DNA of 64,000 nucleotides, taken from NCBI RefSeq assembly GCF_014189535.1, contig NZ_CP050308.1, positions 3,213,001 to 3,277,000 of the forward strand. Direction: 5' to 3'. The stretch is from Rhizobium lusitanum. GTDB lineage: Bacteria; Pseudomonadota; Alphaproteobacteria; Rhizobiales; Rhizobiaceae. The notes under the pieces are model-generated. The model searched no databases. It was not told where the DNA came from and saw only the letters and a list, made by a program, of their open reading frames with translations. A program made the position numbers and the translations under genes. Below are positions 7,895 to 15,931 of this stretch, one piece after another. The number at the start of each line of letters is the position of its first letter. Position 1 is the stretch's first letter.

Positions 7895-8776
7895 TCACAA
7901 AAACATCCGCCGCTCTTCGCTCACCAGTTCCTGCAGAAAATCCGCGACGGTGCGAACCCGCACCAGATCGCGGGCACTTTCGTGATAGGTCGTCCAGTAG
8001 GCGCGCTTGATCGAGATATCGGGCAGGATGCGGGTCAGTTCCGGATATTGGCGGGCGATATAGTCGTGCAGGATGCCGATGCCGGCGCCGGAGCGCACCG
8101 CTTCCGTCTGGCCGATGGAGGTGGAGATTTCGAAGGAGGCGTCCCAGCTGCGCATGATCTCGCCGGAGAAGTTCAGCGAGGCGGTAAAAAGCAGGTCTTC
8201 GACATAGCCGATGCGCGGATGCAGTTTCAGCGCCTCGATGCTGTCGGGCAGGCCGGCCTTGTCGAGATAGGCCTTCGAGGCATAGAGACCGAGCGTGTAG
8301 TCGGTCAGCTTGGACGATATCAGCCGCCCCTGTTCCGGACGTTCCAGCGTGATGGCGATATCAGCCTCGCGCTGCGACAGCGAGAACGAGCGGGGGACGG
8401 GCACGAGCTGGATGCGCAGCTCCGGATAGCGCGCGATCAGCCGTCCCAGGCGCGGTGCGAGGAAGGAAACGCCGAAGCCGTCGGGCGCGCCGATGCGCAC
8501 CGTGCCGGTAATGGCGCTGTCGAGATGGCCGACACTCGCCTGGGCGCGCAGCATCTCGGTTTCCATGCGCTCGGCCGCATGCAGGAAGATTTCGCCTTGG
8601 GCCGTCAGCTCGCAGCCATTGGTGCGGCGCACCAGCAGCCGGGTTTTCAGCCGCTCCTCCAGCGTCGTCACCCGCCGCGACAGCGTCGCATGGTTGACCC
8701 CAAGCCGCTTCGAGGCCGCGAGAATCTGCCCCGTGCGAGCCACGGCGAGGAACATGCGGACGTCATCCCAATCCAT
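7895..8776 (-). CDS. LysR family transcriptional regulator (probable mmsA regulator)
   Basis: A 293-residue LysR-type regulator. The winged helix-turn-helix spans residues 1-65 (MDWDDVRMFLAVARTGQILA, then HATLSRRVTTLEERL); the effector-binding domain runs from about 90 to 290 (GTVRIGAPDGFGVSFLAPRLG). It is divergent from mmsA, 114 bp apart, with a large inverted repeat between them. By the usual LysR arrangement it controls mmsA and itself, perhaps in response to a valine or inositol breakdown intermediate. The effector is an inference; the family is certain. Confidence 0.9.
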   Translation of the reverse strand: MDWDDVRMFLAVARTGQILAASKRLGVNHATLSRRVTTLEERLKTRLLVRRTNGCELTAQGEIFLHAAERMETEMLRAQASVGHLDSAITGTVRIGAPDGFGVSFLAPRLGRLIARYPELRIQLVPVPRSFSLSQREADIAITLERPEQGRLISSKLTDYTLGLYASKAYLDKAGLPDSIEALKLHPRIGYVEDLLFTASLNFSGEIMRSWDASFEISTSIGQTEAVRSGAGIGILHDYIARQYPELTRILPDISIKRAYWTTYHESARDLVRVRTVADFLQELVSEERRMFL

Positions 8777-8791
8777 ATGCGCACATCTCGG

Positions 8792-8850
8792 ACTTCAATT
8801 TTTGCACAACGGTTGCTTATAACAGCTCATTGATTTGTGCAAATTGAAGT
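8792..8850. promoter_or_regulatory. Inverted repeat operator between the LysR gene and mmsA
   Basis: ACTTCAATTTTTGCACAA (8792-8809) is mirrored by TTGTGCAAATTGAAGT (8835-8850); the arms match except for two extra T bases and are 25 bp apart. The element fills the centre of the 114-bp divergent gap, as expected for a LysR tetramer site controlling both promoters. Confidence 0.6.
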
Positions 8851-8890
8851 GCGATCCTAAAGCCATCAAAGAAAACGAGGAGGCACATCC

Positions 8891-10387
8891 ATGCATGAGA
8901 TCGGTCATTTCATCGGCGGCAAGCACGTCGCCGGCACCAGCGGACGCACAGCCAACGTCTATAATCCGGCAACCGGCGAAGTTCAGTCGACGGTAGCGCT
9001 CGCCAGCGTCGAGGAAATCCGCGCCGCCGTCGAAAATGCCAAGGCAGCGCAGCCCAAATGGGGTGCTACCAATCCGCAGCGCCGCGCCCGCGTCTTCTTC
9101 AAGTTCGTCGAGCTGCTGAACAAGCATATGGATGAGCTGGCGCTCATGCTCTCCAAGGAGCACGGCAAGACGATCGACGATGCCAAGGGCGATGTTATTC
9201 GCGGCCTGGAAGTCTGCGAATTCGTCTGCGGCATTCCGCATCTGCAGAAGGGCGAGTTCACCGAAGGCGCCGGCCCGGCGATCGATATGTATTCCATCCG
9301 CCAGCCGGTCGGCATTGGCGCCGGCATCACGCCGTTCAACTTCCCGGGCATGATCCCGATGTGGATGTTTGCGCCGGCAATCGCCTGCGGCAACGCCTTC
9401 ATCCTGAAGCCTTCCGAGCGTGATCCTTCCCTGCCGATCCGCCTTGCCGAACTGATGATCGAAGCTGGTCTGCCGGCGGGCATCCTCAACGTTGTCAATG
9501 GCGACAAGGCTGCGGTCGACGCCATCCTGACGGACCCGGATATCGGCGCCATCTCCTTCGTCGGCTCGACGCCGATCGCCCGCTACGTCTACGGAACAGC
9601 GGCTGCGAACGGCAAGCGCGCACAGTGCTTTGGCGGCGCCAAGAACCACATGATCATCATGCCGGATGCCGATCTCGACCAGGCCGTCAACGCCCTGATG
9701 GGTGCCGGCTATGGTTCCGCCGGCGAGCGCTGCATGGCGATCTCCGTCGCTGTTCCCGTCGGCGAAGACACAGCGAACCGCCTGGTCGAAAAGCTGATCC
9801 CGAAGATCGAGTCGCTGCGCATCGGCCCTTACACCGATGACAAGGCCGACATGGGCCCGGTCATCACCAAGGATGCCTATAACCGTGTCAACGGCCTGAT
9901 CGATCGCGGTGTCGAAGAGGGCGCCAAGCTCCTCGTCGACGGTCGCGGCTTCAAGCTGCAGGGCTACGAGGACGGCTATTTCGTCGGCGGCAGCCTGTTC
10001 GATCACGTCACGCCGGACATGGATATCTACAAGGCCGAGATTTTCGGACCGGTCCTCTCGGTCGTCCGCGCCAAGAATTATGAAGACGCGCTCGAGCTGC
10101 CGATGAAGCATGAATATGGCAACGGCGTTGCCATCTACACCCGTGACGGCGATGCCGCCCGCGATTTCGCCTCGCGCATCAACATCGGCATGATCGGCAT
10201 CAACGTTCCGATCCCGGTTCCGCTCGCCTACCACTCTTTCGGCGGATGGAAGGCATCGAGCTTCGGCGACCTCAACCAGCATGGCACGGACGCGATCAAG
10301 TTCTGGACCCGCACCAAGACGATCACCGCCCGCTGGCCGTCCGGCATCAAGGACGGCGCTGAATTCGTCATGCCGACAATGAAGTGA
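8891..10387 (+). CDS. mmsA: Methylmalonate-semialdehyde dehydrogenase (CoA-acylating)
   Basis: A 498-residue aldehyde dehydrogenase. It oxidises methylmalonate semialdehyde (or malonate semialdehyde) with NAD and CoA to propionyl-CoA (or acetyl-CoA), a step of valine and myo-inositol catabolism. The catalytic Cys281 lies in GERCMAIS. ITPFNFPGMIPMWMFAPAIA and ILKPSERDPS are typical of the CoA-acylating subfamily, and the usual catalytic Glu of other ALDHs is replaced (CFGGAKNH). GAGGAGG precedes the ATG by about 7 bases. The gene is monocistronic, between a divergent LysR gene and a strong terminator. In rhizobia the homologue may also be called iolA; no other inositol genes are here. Confidence 0.95.
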   Translation: MHEIGHFIGGKHVAGTSGRTANVYNPATGEVQSTVALASVEEIRAAVENAKAAQPKWGATNPQRRARVFFKFVELLNKHMDELALMLSKEHGKTIDDAKGDVIRGLEVCEFVCGIPHLQKGEFTEGAGPAIDMYSIRQPVGIGAGITPFNFPGMIPMWMFAPAIACGNAFILKPSERDPSLPIRLAELMIEAGLPAGILNVVNGDKAAVDAILTDPDIGAISFVGSTPIARYVYGTAAANGKRAQCFGGAKNHMIIMPDADLDQAVNALMGAGYGSAGERCMAISVAVPVGEDTANRLVEKLIPKIESLRIGPYTDDKADMGPVITKDAYNRVNGLIDRGVEEGAKLLVDGRGFKLQGYEDGYFVGGSLFDHVTPDMDIYKAEIFGPVLSVVRAKNYEDALELPMKHEYGNGVAIYTRDGDAARDFASRINIGMIGINVPIPVPLAYHSFGGWKASSFGDLNQHGTDAIKFWTRTKTITARWPSGIKDGAEFVMPTMK

Positions 10388-10413
10388 TCGTCGTCGATCT
10401 CTCTTGAAATCCG

Positions 10414-10448
10414 CCGCCGCCCGATGTTGAGTTGGGCGGCGGTTTTTT
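10414..10448 (+). terminator. Rho-independent terminator after mmsA
   Basis: CCGCCGCCC (10414-10422) pairs with GGGCGGCGG (10434-10442), an 11-base loop, followed by six T. It lies 26 bases past the mmsA stop. Confidence 0.9.
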
Positions 10449-10532
10449 ATTGCGGTTATTTCCCGCGCCGTCATCTTGCCGGAGCCTATGCTTTGCACTA
10501 GAACAAAACAGGAACAATTGGAGGATGTTGCG

Positions 10533-10880
10533 ATGCCCGCAACCTATCAGATCGACTATCTCGAATTCCCATCGACCGATGCGTTGAAAACCCGTCGCTT
10601 TTTCGAGGAAGCTTTTCATTGGAGCTTCGTCAGCTACGGACCGACCTATCATGTCATTGAGGCTGCCGGGATCGACGCCGGGATTGATGGCGATGCGGGG
10701 GAGGCTGCCGGCACGCCGCTGCCGGTCGTGCGCACGACGGATCTCGAAGCGGCACAGCGTGCTGTCGAATTCGCCGGCGGCGTGGTGACGCGGCCCGCTT
10801 TCGACTTCCCCGGTGGCCGGCGGTTTCATTTCCGCGAGCCGGGCGGTTGCGAGATGGCGGTGTGGATTTCGGTGCCGTGA
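10533..10880 (+). CDS. VOC (glyoxalase-like) family protein
   Basis: A 115-residue glyoxalase/bleomycin-resistance fold protein. The first motif is IDYLEFPSTDALKTRRFFEEAFHW; the second half holds FPGGRRFHFREPGGCEMAVW, where the Glu of CEMAVW is the usual metal-site position. The ATG at 10533 follows GGAGG at 8 bases; an upstream in-frame ATG at 10488 has no such site. The gene follows the mmsA terminator and seems to stand alone. Substrate unknown. Confidence 0.82.
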   Translation: MPATYQIDYLEFPSTDALKTRRFFEEAFHWSFVSYGPTYHVIEAAGIDAGIDGDAGEAAGTPLPVVRTTDLEAAQRAVEFAGGVVTRPAFDFPGGRRFHFREPGGCEMAVWISVP

Positions 10881-11140
10881 GTCTTGTGAGGCGGGCTTTG
10901 GGTGTGGCTTTGTGGCCGCAGTCCCGGTCCTCGTCGCGCCAAGCCAGCATTGTTGATTTCGACATCCTGTTTTTTCCATTGCCTGCCGCTAAATTTCCTG
11001 CTCTCAAATACAACGCCGAAGCGAATTTACGCTTCGAGACACACTCGGCGGCGCAAGTGTCGGCTGTGTCGTGATGGCGCAATCGTGTCCGGATGCGTCG
11101 CGCAAGCGACCCGGCAATAGTGGGGGCAGGGGTTTCCAGC

Positions 11141-12211
11141 ATGGCAGTCGTCGAAAAAAGCTATCCGGTCGGGGAGAACCGGTCTTTTCAGTGTGCGTCC
11201 TTTGGTGGCAACGCCAAGGAATATTTCGGTATCTGGATCGTCAATGTTCTGCTGACGATCGTCACTTTGGGCGTCTATTCGGCCTGGGCGAAGGTTCGGC
11301 GCAACCGTTATTTCTATGGCAATACGGCGCTGCTCGGACATACGTTCGAATATCACGCCAAGGGCAAGCAGATCTTCATTGGCCGCCTGATCGTCTTCGG
11401 TTTTCTGATCGTCACGCAGATCGTCACAACCGTCGCGCCGCTCGCGGCGCTAATCGTTACGCCGCTGCTGATCCTGGCTTTTCCGTGGTTCCTCATGCGC
11501 GGCCTGCGCTTCAATGCCCGCGTGACCAGCTATCGCAACGTCCGGTTCGATTTCGTCGGCACCTACGGCGGCGCTTTCAAGGCCATCTTTCTAGGCGGCC
11601 TCGTCACGATCTTCTCGGTCGGGATTCTCGCACCCATCGCTGCCCGCTGGTTCTATCGATACGTTTTCGATAATCTGCGTTACGGCGACCGGCCATTTTC
11701 GACCAACCCGACGTTGGGCGCGTTCTACAAGGCGCTCGGTGTTGCCATCGCGGTCGCTCTGATTGGCCTCGTTGTTCTCGCCGGCTTGGCTTTCGCGATC
11801 TCAGGGACATCGCCCGAGGCTGCCATGTCCGGATCGATGGGTAGGGTGAGCGTTTGGCATTGGGCCATCATTGGATTTGTGATCGTCTATGCCGTTGCAG
11901 GGCTTTTCTATCGGGCCATGGTGCGCAATATCGTGTGGTCGGCGACCATGATCGACCGCCGGCATAGTCTCCTTAGCGATCTTAGCCGTCGGCGGTATGC
12001 GTGGATTGCGATCTCCAACGTGATCGTCACATTTGCAACCCTCGGCCTGATGCGCCCCTGGGCGGCGGTGCGTCTGCAACGTTATCTCGCGGAGCATACC
12101 GCCATCCATGTCGATGGTGACATCGGCGTGGTGATCGATCAGGTCCGCTCGAGCGGCGGAGTGATTAGCGCGGAGTATCTCGATGTCGACGGTTTCGACT
12201 TTGGCTTCTGA
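11141..12211 (+). CDS. DUF898 (YjgN-like) multi-pass membrane protein
   Basis: A 356-residue integral membrane protein with about six hydrophobic segments, including IWIVNVLLTIVTLGVYSAWA, LIVFGFLIVTQIVTTVAPLA, FLGGLVTIFSVGILAPIAA and WHWAIIGFVIVYAVAGLFY. The repeated TLGVYSAWAKVRRNRYFYGNT and TLGLMRPWAAVRLQRYLAEHT modules are the DUF898 signature. The ATG at 11141 was preferred because it directly precedes the FxCxSFxGNAKEYF block. Its last 29 bases overlap the start of the M48 peptidase gene, so the two are translationally coupled and probably act together in the envelope. Exact function unknown. Confidence 0.85.
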   Translation: MAVVEKSYPVGENRSFQCASFGGNAKEYFGIWIVNVLLTIVTLGVYSAWAKVRRNRYFYGNTALLGHTFEYHAKGKQIFIGRLIVFGFLIVTQIVTTVAPLAALIVTPLLILAFPWFLMRGLRFNARVTSYRNVRFDFVGTYGGAFKAIFLGGLVTIFSVGILAPIAARWFYRYVFDNLRYGDRPFSTNPTLGAFYKALGVAIAVALIGLVVLAGLAFAISGTSPEAAMSGSMGRVSVWHWAIIGFVIVYAVAGLFYRAMVRNIVWSATMIDRRHSLLSDLSRRRYAWIAISNVIVTFATLGLMRPWAAVRLQRYLAEHTAIHVDGDIGVVIDQVRSSGGVISAEYLDVDGFDFGF

Positions 12212-13280
12212 TGGACCAGCGATCGCGGCGGGCCTCTGGCATCCGCCGCATTCCAGCCGCGCTATTCCGGCGCGGCTCGTCGACATCGGCGGGTCGCTGA
12301 CCGTGCTCTCGGACGAGGACGATGAGAAGGACAAGCGTCTCGCCTGGGGCATCCGTTCCGACATCGAGATCAGCCCGCGCGTCGGCTCCGTTCCCCGCCG
12401 TATCGTGTTCGGAAACGAATCCGTTTTCGAAACGCGCGACAATGACGCGGTCGATGCCTATCTCCAAGGTCGCGGCGAAAAGCGCAGCGGTTTCGTGCAC
12501 CGGTTGGAGATCGTCCGTCCGCGGATGATCGCTTTTGCCGTCGCGACGATCGTGCTCGCATCTGTCATCTATCACTATGCCTTGCCGGGGCTGGTAGAGG
12601 TTGCGGTGCTGGTGACGCCGCCGGTGGTGCCGGAGATCATGTCGGCGGGCACGCTGAAGACGCTGGACCAGACGGCGCTCAGCCCGAGCAAGCTCCCGGA
12701 GGACAGGCGCAAGGACATCTCGGATCGGTTCGAAAAAATCGCCTCCCAGGCCGAAGGCGGCGCCGGTCGCTACAAGCTGAATTTCCGCGATGGCGGTATC
12801 ATCGGTCCGAATGCCTTCGCGCTGCCAGATGGTAATCTCGTCCTCACCGATCAGCTGGTCGATCTTGCGGGTAACGATACAGAGATGATCACCGCCGTTC
12901 TCGGCCACGAGATCGGCCACGTCGAATACAAGCACAGTCTCCGCCAGCTTTATCGCGCCGCCGGTGTCGCCGGCCTGGTGATGCTGATTGCCGGCGACGT
13001 CGGCTCCGGGGTACAGGATGTGCTGACCCAGGGCGGCGGCCTTTTGGCGCTTTCCTATTCCCGTTCGGCCGAAGCCCAGGCAGATCGTCGTTCGGTCGAA
13101 CTGATGCAGGCGGCTGGCATGGACCCGACGGCGCTGTCACGTTTCTTCGATACCCTGGAGACCAAGCTGAACGATCATTCCGATACCAGCATGCTGTCGA
13201 CCCATCCGGGCACACCCGAACGCAAGCAGGCAATCCTCGACTATGCCAGGGAGCTTAGAGACAAAAAGGTGCAGTCGTGA
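12183..13280 (+). CDS. M48 family (Ste24-like) zinc metalloprotease, membrane-anchored
   Basis: A 365-residue protein. Residues 1-105 form an N-terminal domain (VDIGGSLTVLSDEDD), followed by one hydrophobic segment near 118-142 (MIAFAVATIVLASVIYHYAL) and then a peptidase domain. The zinc motif is H242-E-I-G-H246, with the third ligand Glu likely in SRSAEAQADRRSVELM. A second hydrophobic stretch (AAGVAGLVMLIAGDVG) follows the motif. Family members degrade or process envelope proteins. The start overlaps the DUF898 gene by 29 bases, so the two probably form one operon. The substrate is unknown. Confidence 0.9.
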   Translation: MSTVSTLASDGPAIAAGLWHPPHSSRAIPARLVDIGGSLTVLSDEDDEKDKRLAWGIRSDIEISPRVGSVPRRIVFGNESVFETRDNDAVDAYLQGRGEKRSGFVHRLEIVRPRMIAFAVATIVLASVIYHYALPGLVEVAVLVTPPVVPEIMSAGTLKTLDQTALSPSKLPEDRRKDISDRFEKIASQAEGGAGRYKLNFRDGGIIGPNAFALPDGNLVLTDQLVDLAGNDTEMITAVLGHEIGHVEYKHSLRQLYRAAGVAGLVMLIAGDVGSGVQDVLTQGGGLLALSYSRSAEAQADRRSVELMQAAGMDPTALSRFFDTLETKLNDHSDTSMLSTHPGTPERKQAILDYARELRDKKVQS

Positions 13281-13336
13281 AAACCGCTCTTGATCCGGTC
13301 GGGTTCGTCAGAATAACGTGAATGTAAATTTCATAT

Positions 13337-13353
13337 TTTGGAATTGTTCCAAA
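13337..13353. promoter_or_regulatory. Irr-type (ICE) palindrome upstream of rirA
   Basis: TTTGGAATTGTTCCAAA is a perfect 17-bp palindrome (7-3-7) that fits the TTTAGAA-N3-TTCTAAA pattern of the rhizobial iron control element bound by Irr. It lies 63 bp before the rirA ATG, next to a CACTATATA -10-like stretch. Irr repression of rirA in low iron is known in related species. Confidence 0.7.
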
Positions 13354-13415
13354 CTAAGAAAAGCACTATATAGCTCTCGATCCGTCCTTTGCGGCCTCGA
13401 TTCCAGGAGATCGGC

Positions 13416-13904
13416 ATGCGCCTGACCAAGCAGACCAACTACGCAGTGCGCATGCTCATGTATTGCGCCGCCAACGAAGGCTACTTGAGCCGGATTCCGG
13501 AAATCGCCAAGGCCTATGGTGTTTCCGAGCTGTTTTTGTTCAAGATTCTGCAGCCGCTGACCAAAGCTGGCCTGGTGGAAACCGTGCGTGGTCGCAATGG
13601 CGGCGTGCGTTTGGGCAAGCCGCCGACCGATATCAGCCTGTTTGATGTCGTCCGGGTGACCGAGGATAGTTTCGCCATGGCGGAATGCTTCGAAGACGGT
13701 GCCGTCGAATGCCCGTTGGTGGATAGCTGTGGCCTGAATTCGGCGCTGCGCAAGGCGCTCAATGCCTTCTTCGACGTGCTGGCGGAATATTCCATCGATG
13801 ACCTCGTCAAGGCCCGCCCGCAGATCAACTTCCTGCTCGGCCTGGACCACCTGGACCACAGGGGTATCGCCAAGAAGATGCCGATCACGGCACCGGCTGC
13901 CTGA
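13416..13904 (+). CDS. rirA: Rhizobial iron regulator RirA (Rrf2 family, Fe-S)
   Basis: A 162-residue Rrf2-family repressor. The winged helix region is MRLTKQTNYAVRMLMYCAAN with recognition helix VSELFLFKILQPLTKAG; three cysteines, C91, C99 and C105 (ECFEDGAVECPLVDSC), match the cluster ligands of RirA. In iron-replete cells the [4Fe-4S] form represses iron-uptake genes; loss of the cluster relieves repression. The ATG at 13416 gives the usual length; GGAGA lies 6 bases upstream. An Irr-type palindrome precedes it and a terminator follows. Its neighbour downstream is the dpp operon, as in R. leguminosarum. Confidence 0.95.
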   Translation: MRLTKQTNYAVRMLMYCAANEGYLSRIPEIAKAYGVSELFLFKILQPLTKAGLVETVRGRNGGVRLGKPPTDISLFDVVRVTEDSFAMAECFEDGAVECPLVDSCGLNSALRKALNAFFDVLAEYSIDDLVKARPQINFLLGLDHLDHRGIAKKMPITAPAA

Positions 13905-13932
13905 TCGCGCTTTTTAGGTCGAGTATGTTTTC

Positions 13933-13968
13933 AATCCGCGGTTGCCTGAGGCAGTCGCGGATTTTTGT
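13933..13968 (+). terminator. Terminator after rirA
   Basis: AATCCGCG (13933-13940) pairs with CGCGGATT (13956-13963), with further pairing inside the loop, followed by TTTTG. It lies 28 bases past the rirA stop. Confidence 0.8.
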
Positions 13969-14103
13969 TTGTATTGTCGCGTAATATTGTGCCGGGCATT
14001 GGTGATTTCGAAGAAGAAAATGCCGAATTGTTCGGAAAAAATATCCAAAATACGAATGACCTATCCGGATTATTGCCTACGCGGCGCATTTTTTATGCAA
14101 AAA

Positions 14104-14127
14104 TTTCCAAACTCCATAATTTGGAAA
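14104..14127. promoter_or_regulatory. Everted TTTGGAAA repeat upstream of dppA
   Basis: TTTCCAAA (14104-14111) and TTTGGAAA (14120-14127) form a perfect 8-bp inverted repeat with an 8-base spacer in an AT-rich stretch 120-143 bp before dppA. The half-site equals that of the rirA palindrome, but the arms point outward. It may be an operator for dpp. Confidence 0.4.
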
Positions 14128-14246
14128 AAATTTGGGCGGCCCATGTTGCTTTCATACATTAAATAGCGTTCCATCGCCCACGATCCGGATAGGGACCTTC
14201 TAGGAACCACGGCTTCAAAAGAAGAACAAACCTGGGAAACGACATC

Positions 14247-15842
14247 ATGAAAAAGATCTCTGTCCTCTTGGCAGTGACCGCTTTGACTACGGTCATGGCG
14301 ACGTCCGCCTGGTCGAAAACGTTTGTCTATTGCTCGGAAAGCTCGCCGGAAGGTTTCGATCCGGGAATTTATACCGGAGGCAACACGTTCGATGCCTCTT
14401 CGCGTACGGTCTACAGCCGTCTCGTCGAATTCAAACACGGTAGCACCGAGGTTGAGCCGGGTCTTGCTGAAAGCTGGACTGTTTCTCCCGACGGCAAGGA
14501 ATACACCTTCAAGCTCCGCAAGGGCGTGAAGTTCCAGGTGACCGATTTCTTCACGCCGACGCGCGAGCTTAATGCCGACGACGTCATTTTCTCGTTCGAG
14601 CGCCAGCTCAAGTCGGATAGCCCCTGGGCCAAGTATGTCGCTGGCGGCTCCTATGAATATGCTGAGGGCATGGGCTTCCCGACCCTTATCAAGTCGGTCG
14701 ACAAGGTCGATGATCTCACGGTCAAGTTCGTGCTGAACCGCCCGGAGGCACCGTTCATTGCCGACCTCGCCATGGATTTCGGCTCGATCCTCTCGAAGGA
14801 ATATGCTGACAAGCTGCAGGCCGACGGCAAGATGGCGCAGATGAACCAGCAGCCGCTCGGCACTGGCCCGTTCACCTTCGTCGCCTACCAGCCCGACGCC
14901 GTCATCCGCTACAAGGCGAATGAAACCTATTTCAAGGGCAAGGAAAAGATCGACGATCTCGTTTTCGCGATCACACCGGATGCTTCCGTTCGCGCGCAGA
15001 AGCTGAAGTCCGGCGAATGCAACCTCATGCCTTACCCGAACGCCGCCGACATCAAGGATCTGAAAGCCGACCCGAAGCTCAAGGTTCTCGAGCAGGCCGG
15101 CCTGAACGTGTCGTATCTTGCCTACAACACGCTGGTCGCGCCCTTCGACAAGGTCGAAGTGCGTAAGGCCATCAACATGGCCGTCAACAAGCAGGCGATC
15201 GTCGACGCGGTTTTCCAGGGCTCCGCGTCGGTTGCGACGAACCCGATCCCGCCGACCATGTGGTCCTACAACAAGGACGTCAAGGACGACGCTTACAACC
15301 CCGACGAAGCCAAGAAGCTGCTTGAAAAGGCTGGCGTCAAGGATCTCAGCATGAAGATCTGGGCGATGCCGGTGTCGCGTCCCTACATGCTCAATGCGCG
15401 CCGCGCCGCCGAGCTGATGCAGGCGGACCTTGCCAAGATCGGCGTCAAGGTCGAGATCGTCACCTATGACTGGGCTCAGTACCTGAAGCTCTCCTCTGCC
15501 AAGGACCGCGATGGTGCGGCCATCCTCGGCTGGACCGGCGACAACGGCGACCCGGACAACTTCCTTGATACGCTGCTCGGCTGCGATGCCGTCGGCGGCA
15601 ACAACCGCGCCCAGTGGTGCAACAAGGAATTTGACGCTCTCGTGAAGAAGGCCAAGCAGACCGCCGACGTCAAGGAGCGCACCAAGCTTTATGAAGAGGC
15701 TCAGGTCGTCTTCAAGAAGGAAGCTCCGTGGATGACCATCGACCATTCGGAAGAATTCATCCCGATGACGAAGAATGTCTCCGGCTACGTTCAGGATCCG
15801 GTCGGCGTTCACCGCTTCGACGGCGTCGATATCGCCGAATAA
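14247..15842 (+). CDS. dppA: Dipeptide ABC transporter substrate-binding protein
   Basis: A 531-residue periplasmic binding protein (SBP family 5). Residues 1-23 are a Sec signal peptide (MKKISVLLAVTALTTVMATS). The mature protein starts KTFVYCSESSPEGFDPGIY and has the family blocks VEPGLAESWTVSPDGKEYTF and QPLGTGPFTFVAYQPD. It captures dipeptides and, in R. leguminosarum Dpp, delta-aminolevulinic acid for the DppBC permease. It heads dppABCDF. A pair of hairpins between dppA and dppB probably makes dppA mRNA more abundant than the rest, as is usual for binding proteins. An inverted repeat upstream may be regulatory. Confidence 0.93.
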   Translation: MKKISVLLAVTALTTVMATSAWSKTFVYCSESSPEGFDPGIYTGGNTFDASSRTVYSRLVEFKHGSTEVEPGLAESWTVSPDGKEYTFKLRKGVKFQVTDFFTPTRELNADDVIFSFERQLKSDSPWAKYVAGGSYEYAEGMGFPTLIKSVDKVDDLTVKFVLNRPEAPFIADLAMDFGSILSKEYADKLQADGKMAQMNQQPLGTGPFTFVAYQPDAVIRYKANETYFKGKEKIDDLVFAITPDASVRAQKLKSGECNLMPYPNAADIKDLKADPKLKVLEQAGLNVSYLAYNTLVAPFDKVEVRKAINMAVNKQAIVDAVFQGSASVATNPIPPTMWSYNKDVKDDAYNPDEAKKLLEKAGVKDLSMKIWAMPVSRPYMLNARRAAELMQADLAKIGVKVEIVTYDWAQYLKLSSAKDRDGAAILGWTGDNGDPDNFLDTLLGCDAVGGNNRAQWCNKEFDALVKKAKQTADVKERTKLYEEAQVVFKKEAPWMTIDHSEEFIPMTKNVSGYVQDPVGVHRFDGVDIAE

Positions 15843-15860
15843 CAAAAAACCTGTGAGAAT

Positions 15861-15918
15861 GCCCGGCTAAGACCGGGCGACCCGGCGGTCAGGCAAAGTG
15901 CCTGACCGCCGGAAAAAT
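15861..15918 (+). terminator. Two hairpins between dppA and dppB (attenuator or mRNA stabiliser)
   Basis: GCCCGG/CCGGGC (15861-15866 with 15873-15878) is followed by a perfect 14-bp stem, CCGGCGGTCAGGCA (15882-15895) with TGCCTGACCGCCGG (15899-15912), then AAAAATTT. It lies 19 bases past dppA and 20 before dppB. The T-run is poor, so partial termination or 3'-end protection of dppA mRNA is likely. Confidence 0.75.
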
Positions 15919-15931
15919 TTGGACACCTGTC

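Noticed and set aside
8795..10498. Long minus-strand frame over mmsA
   Set aside because: Antisense shadow of a highly conserved dehydrogenase; no domain.
14070..15845. Long minus-strand frame over dppA
   Set aside because: Antisense shadow; the composition follows the dppA codon pattern, and no motif is seen.
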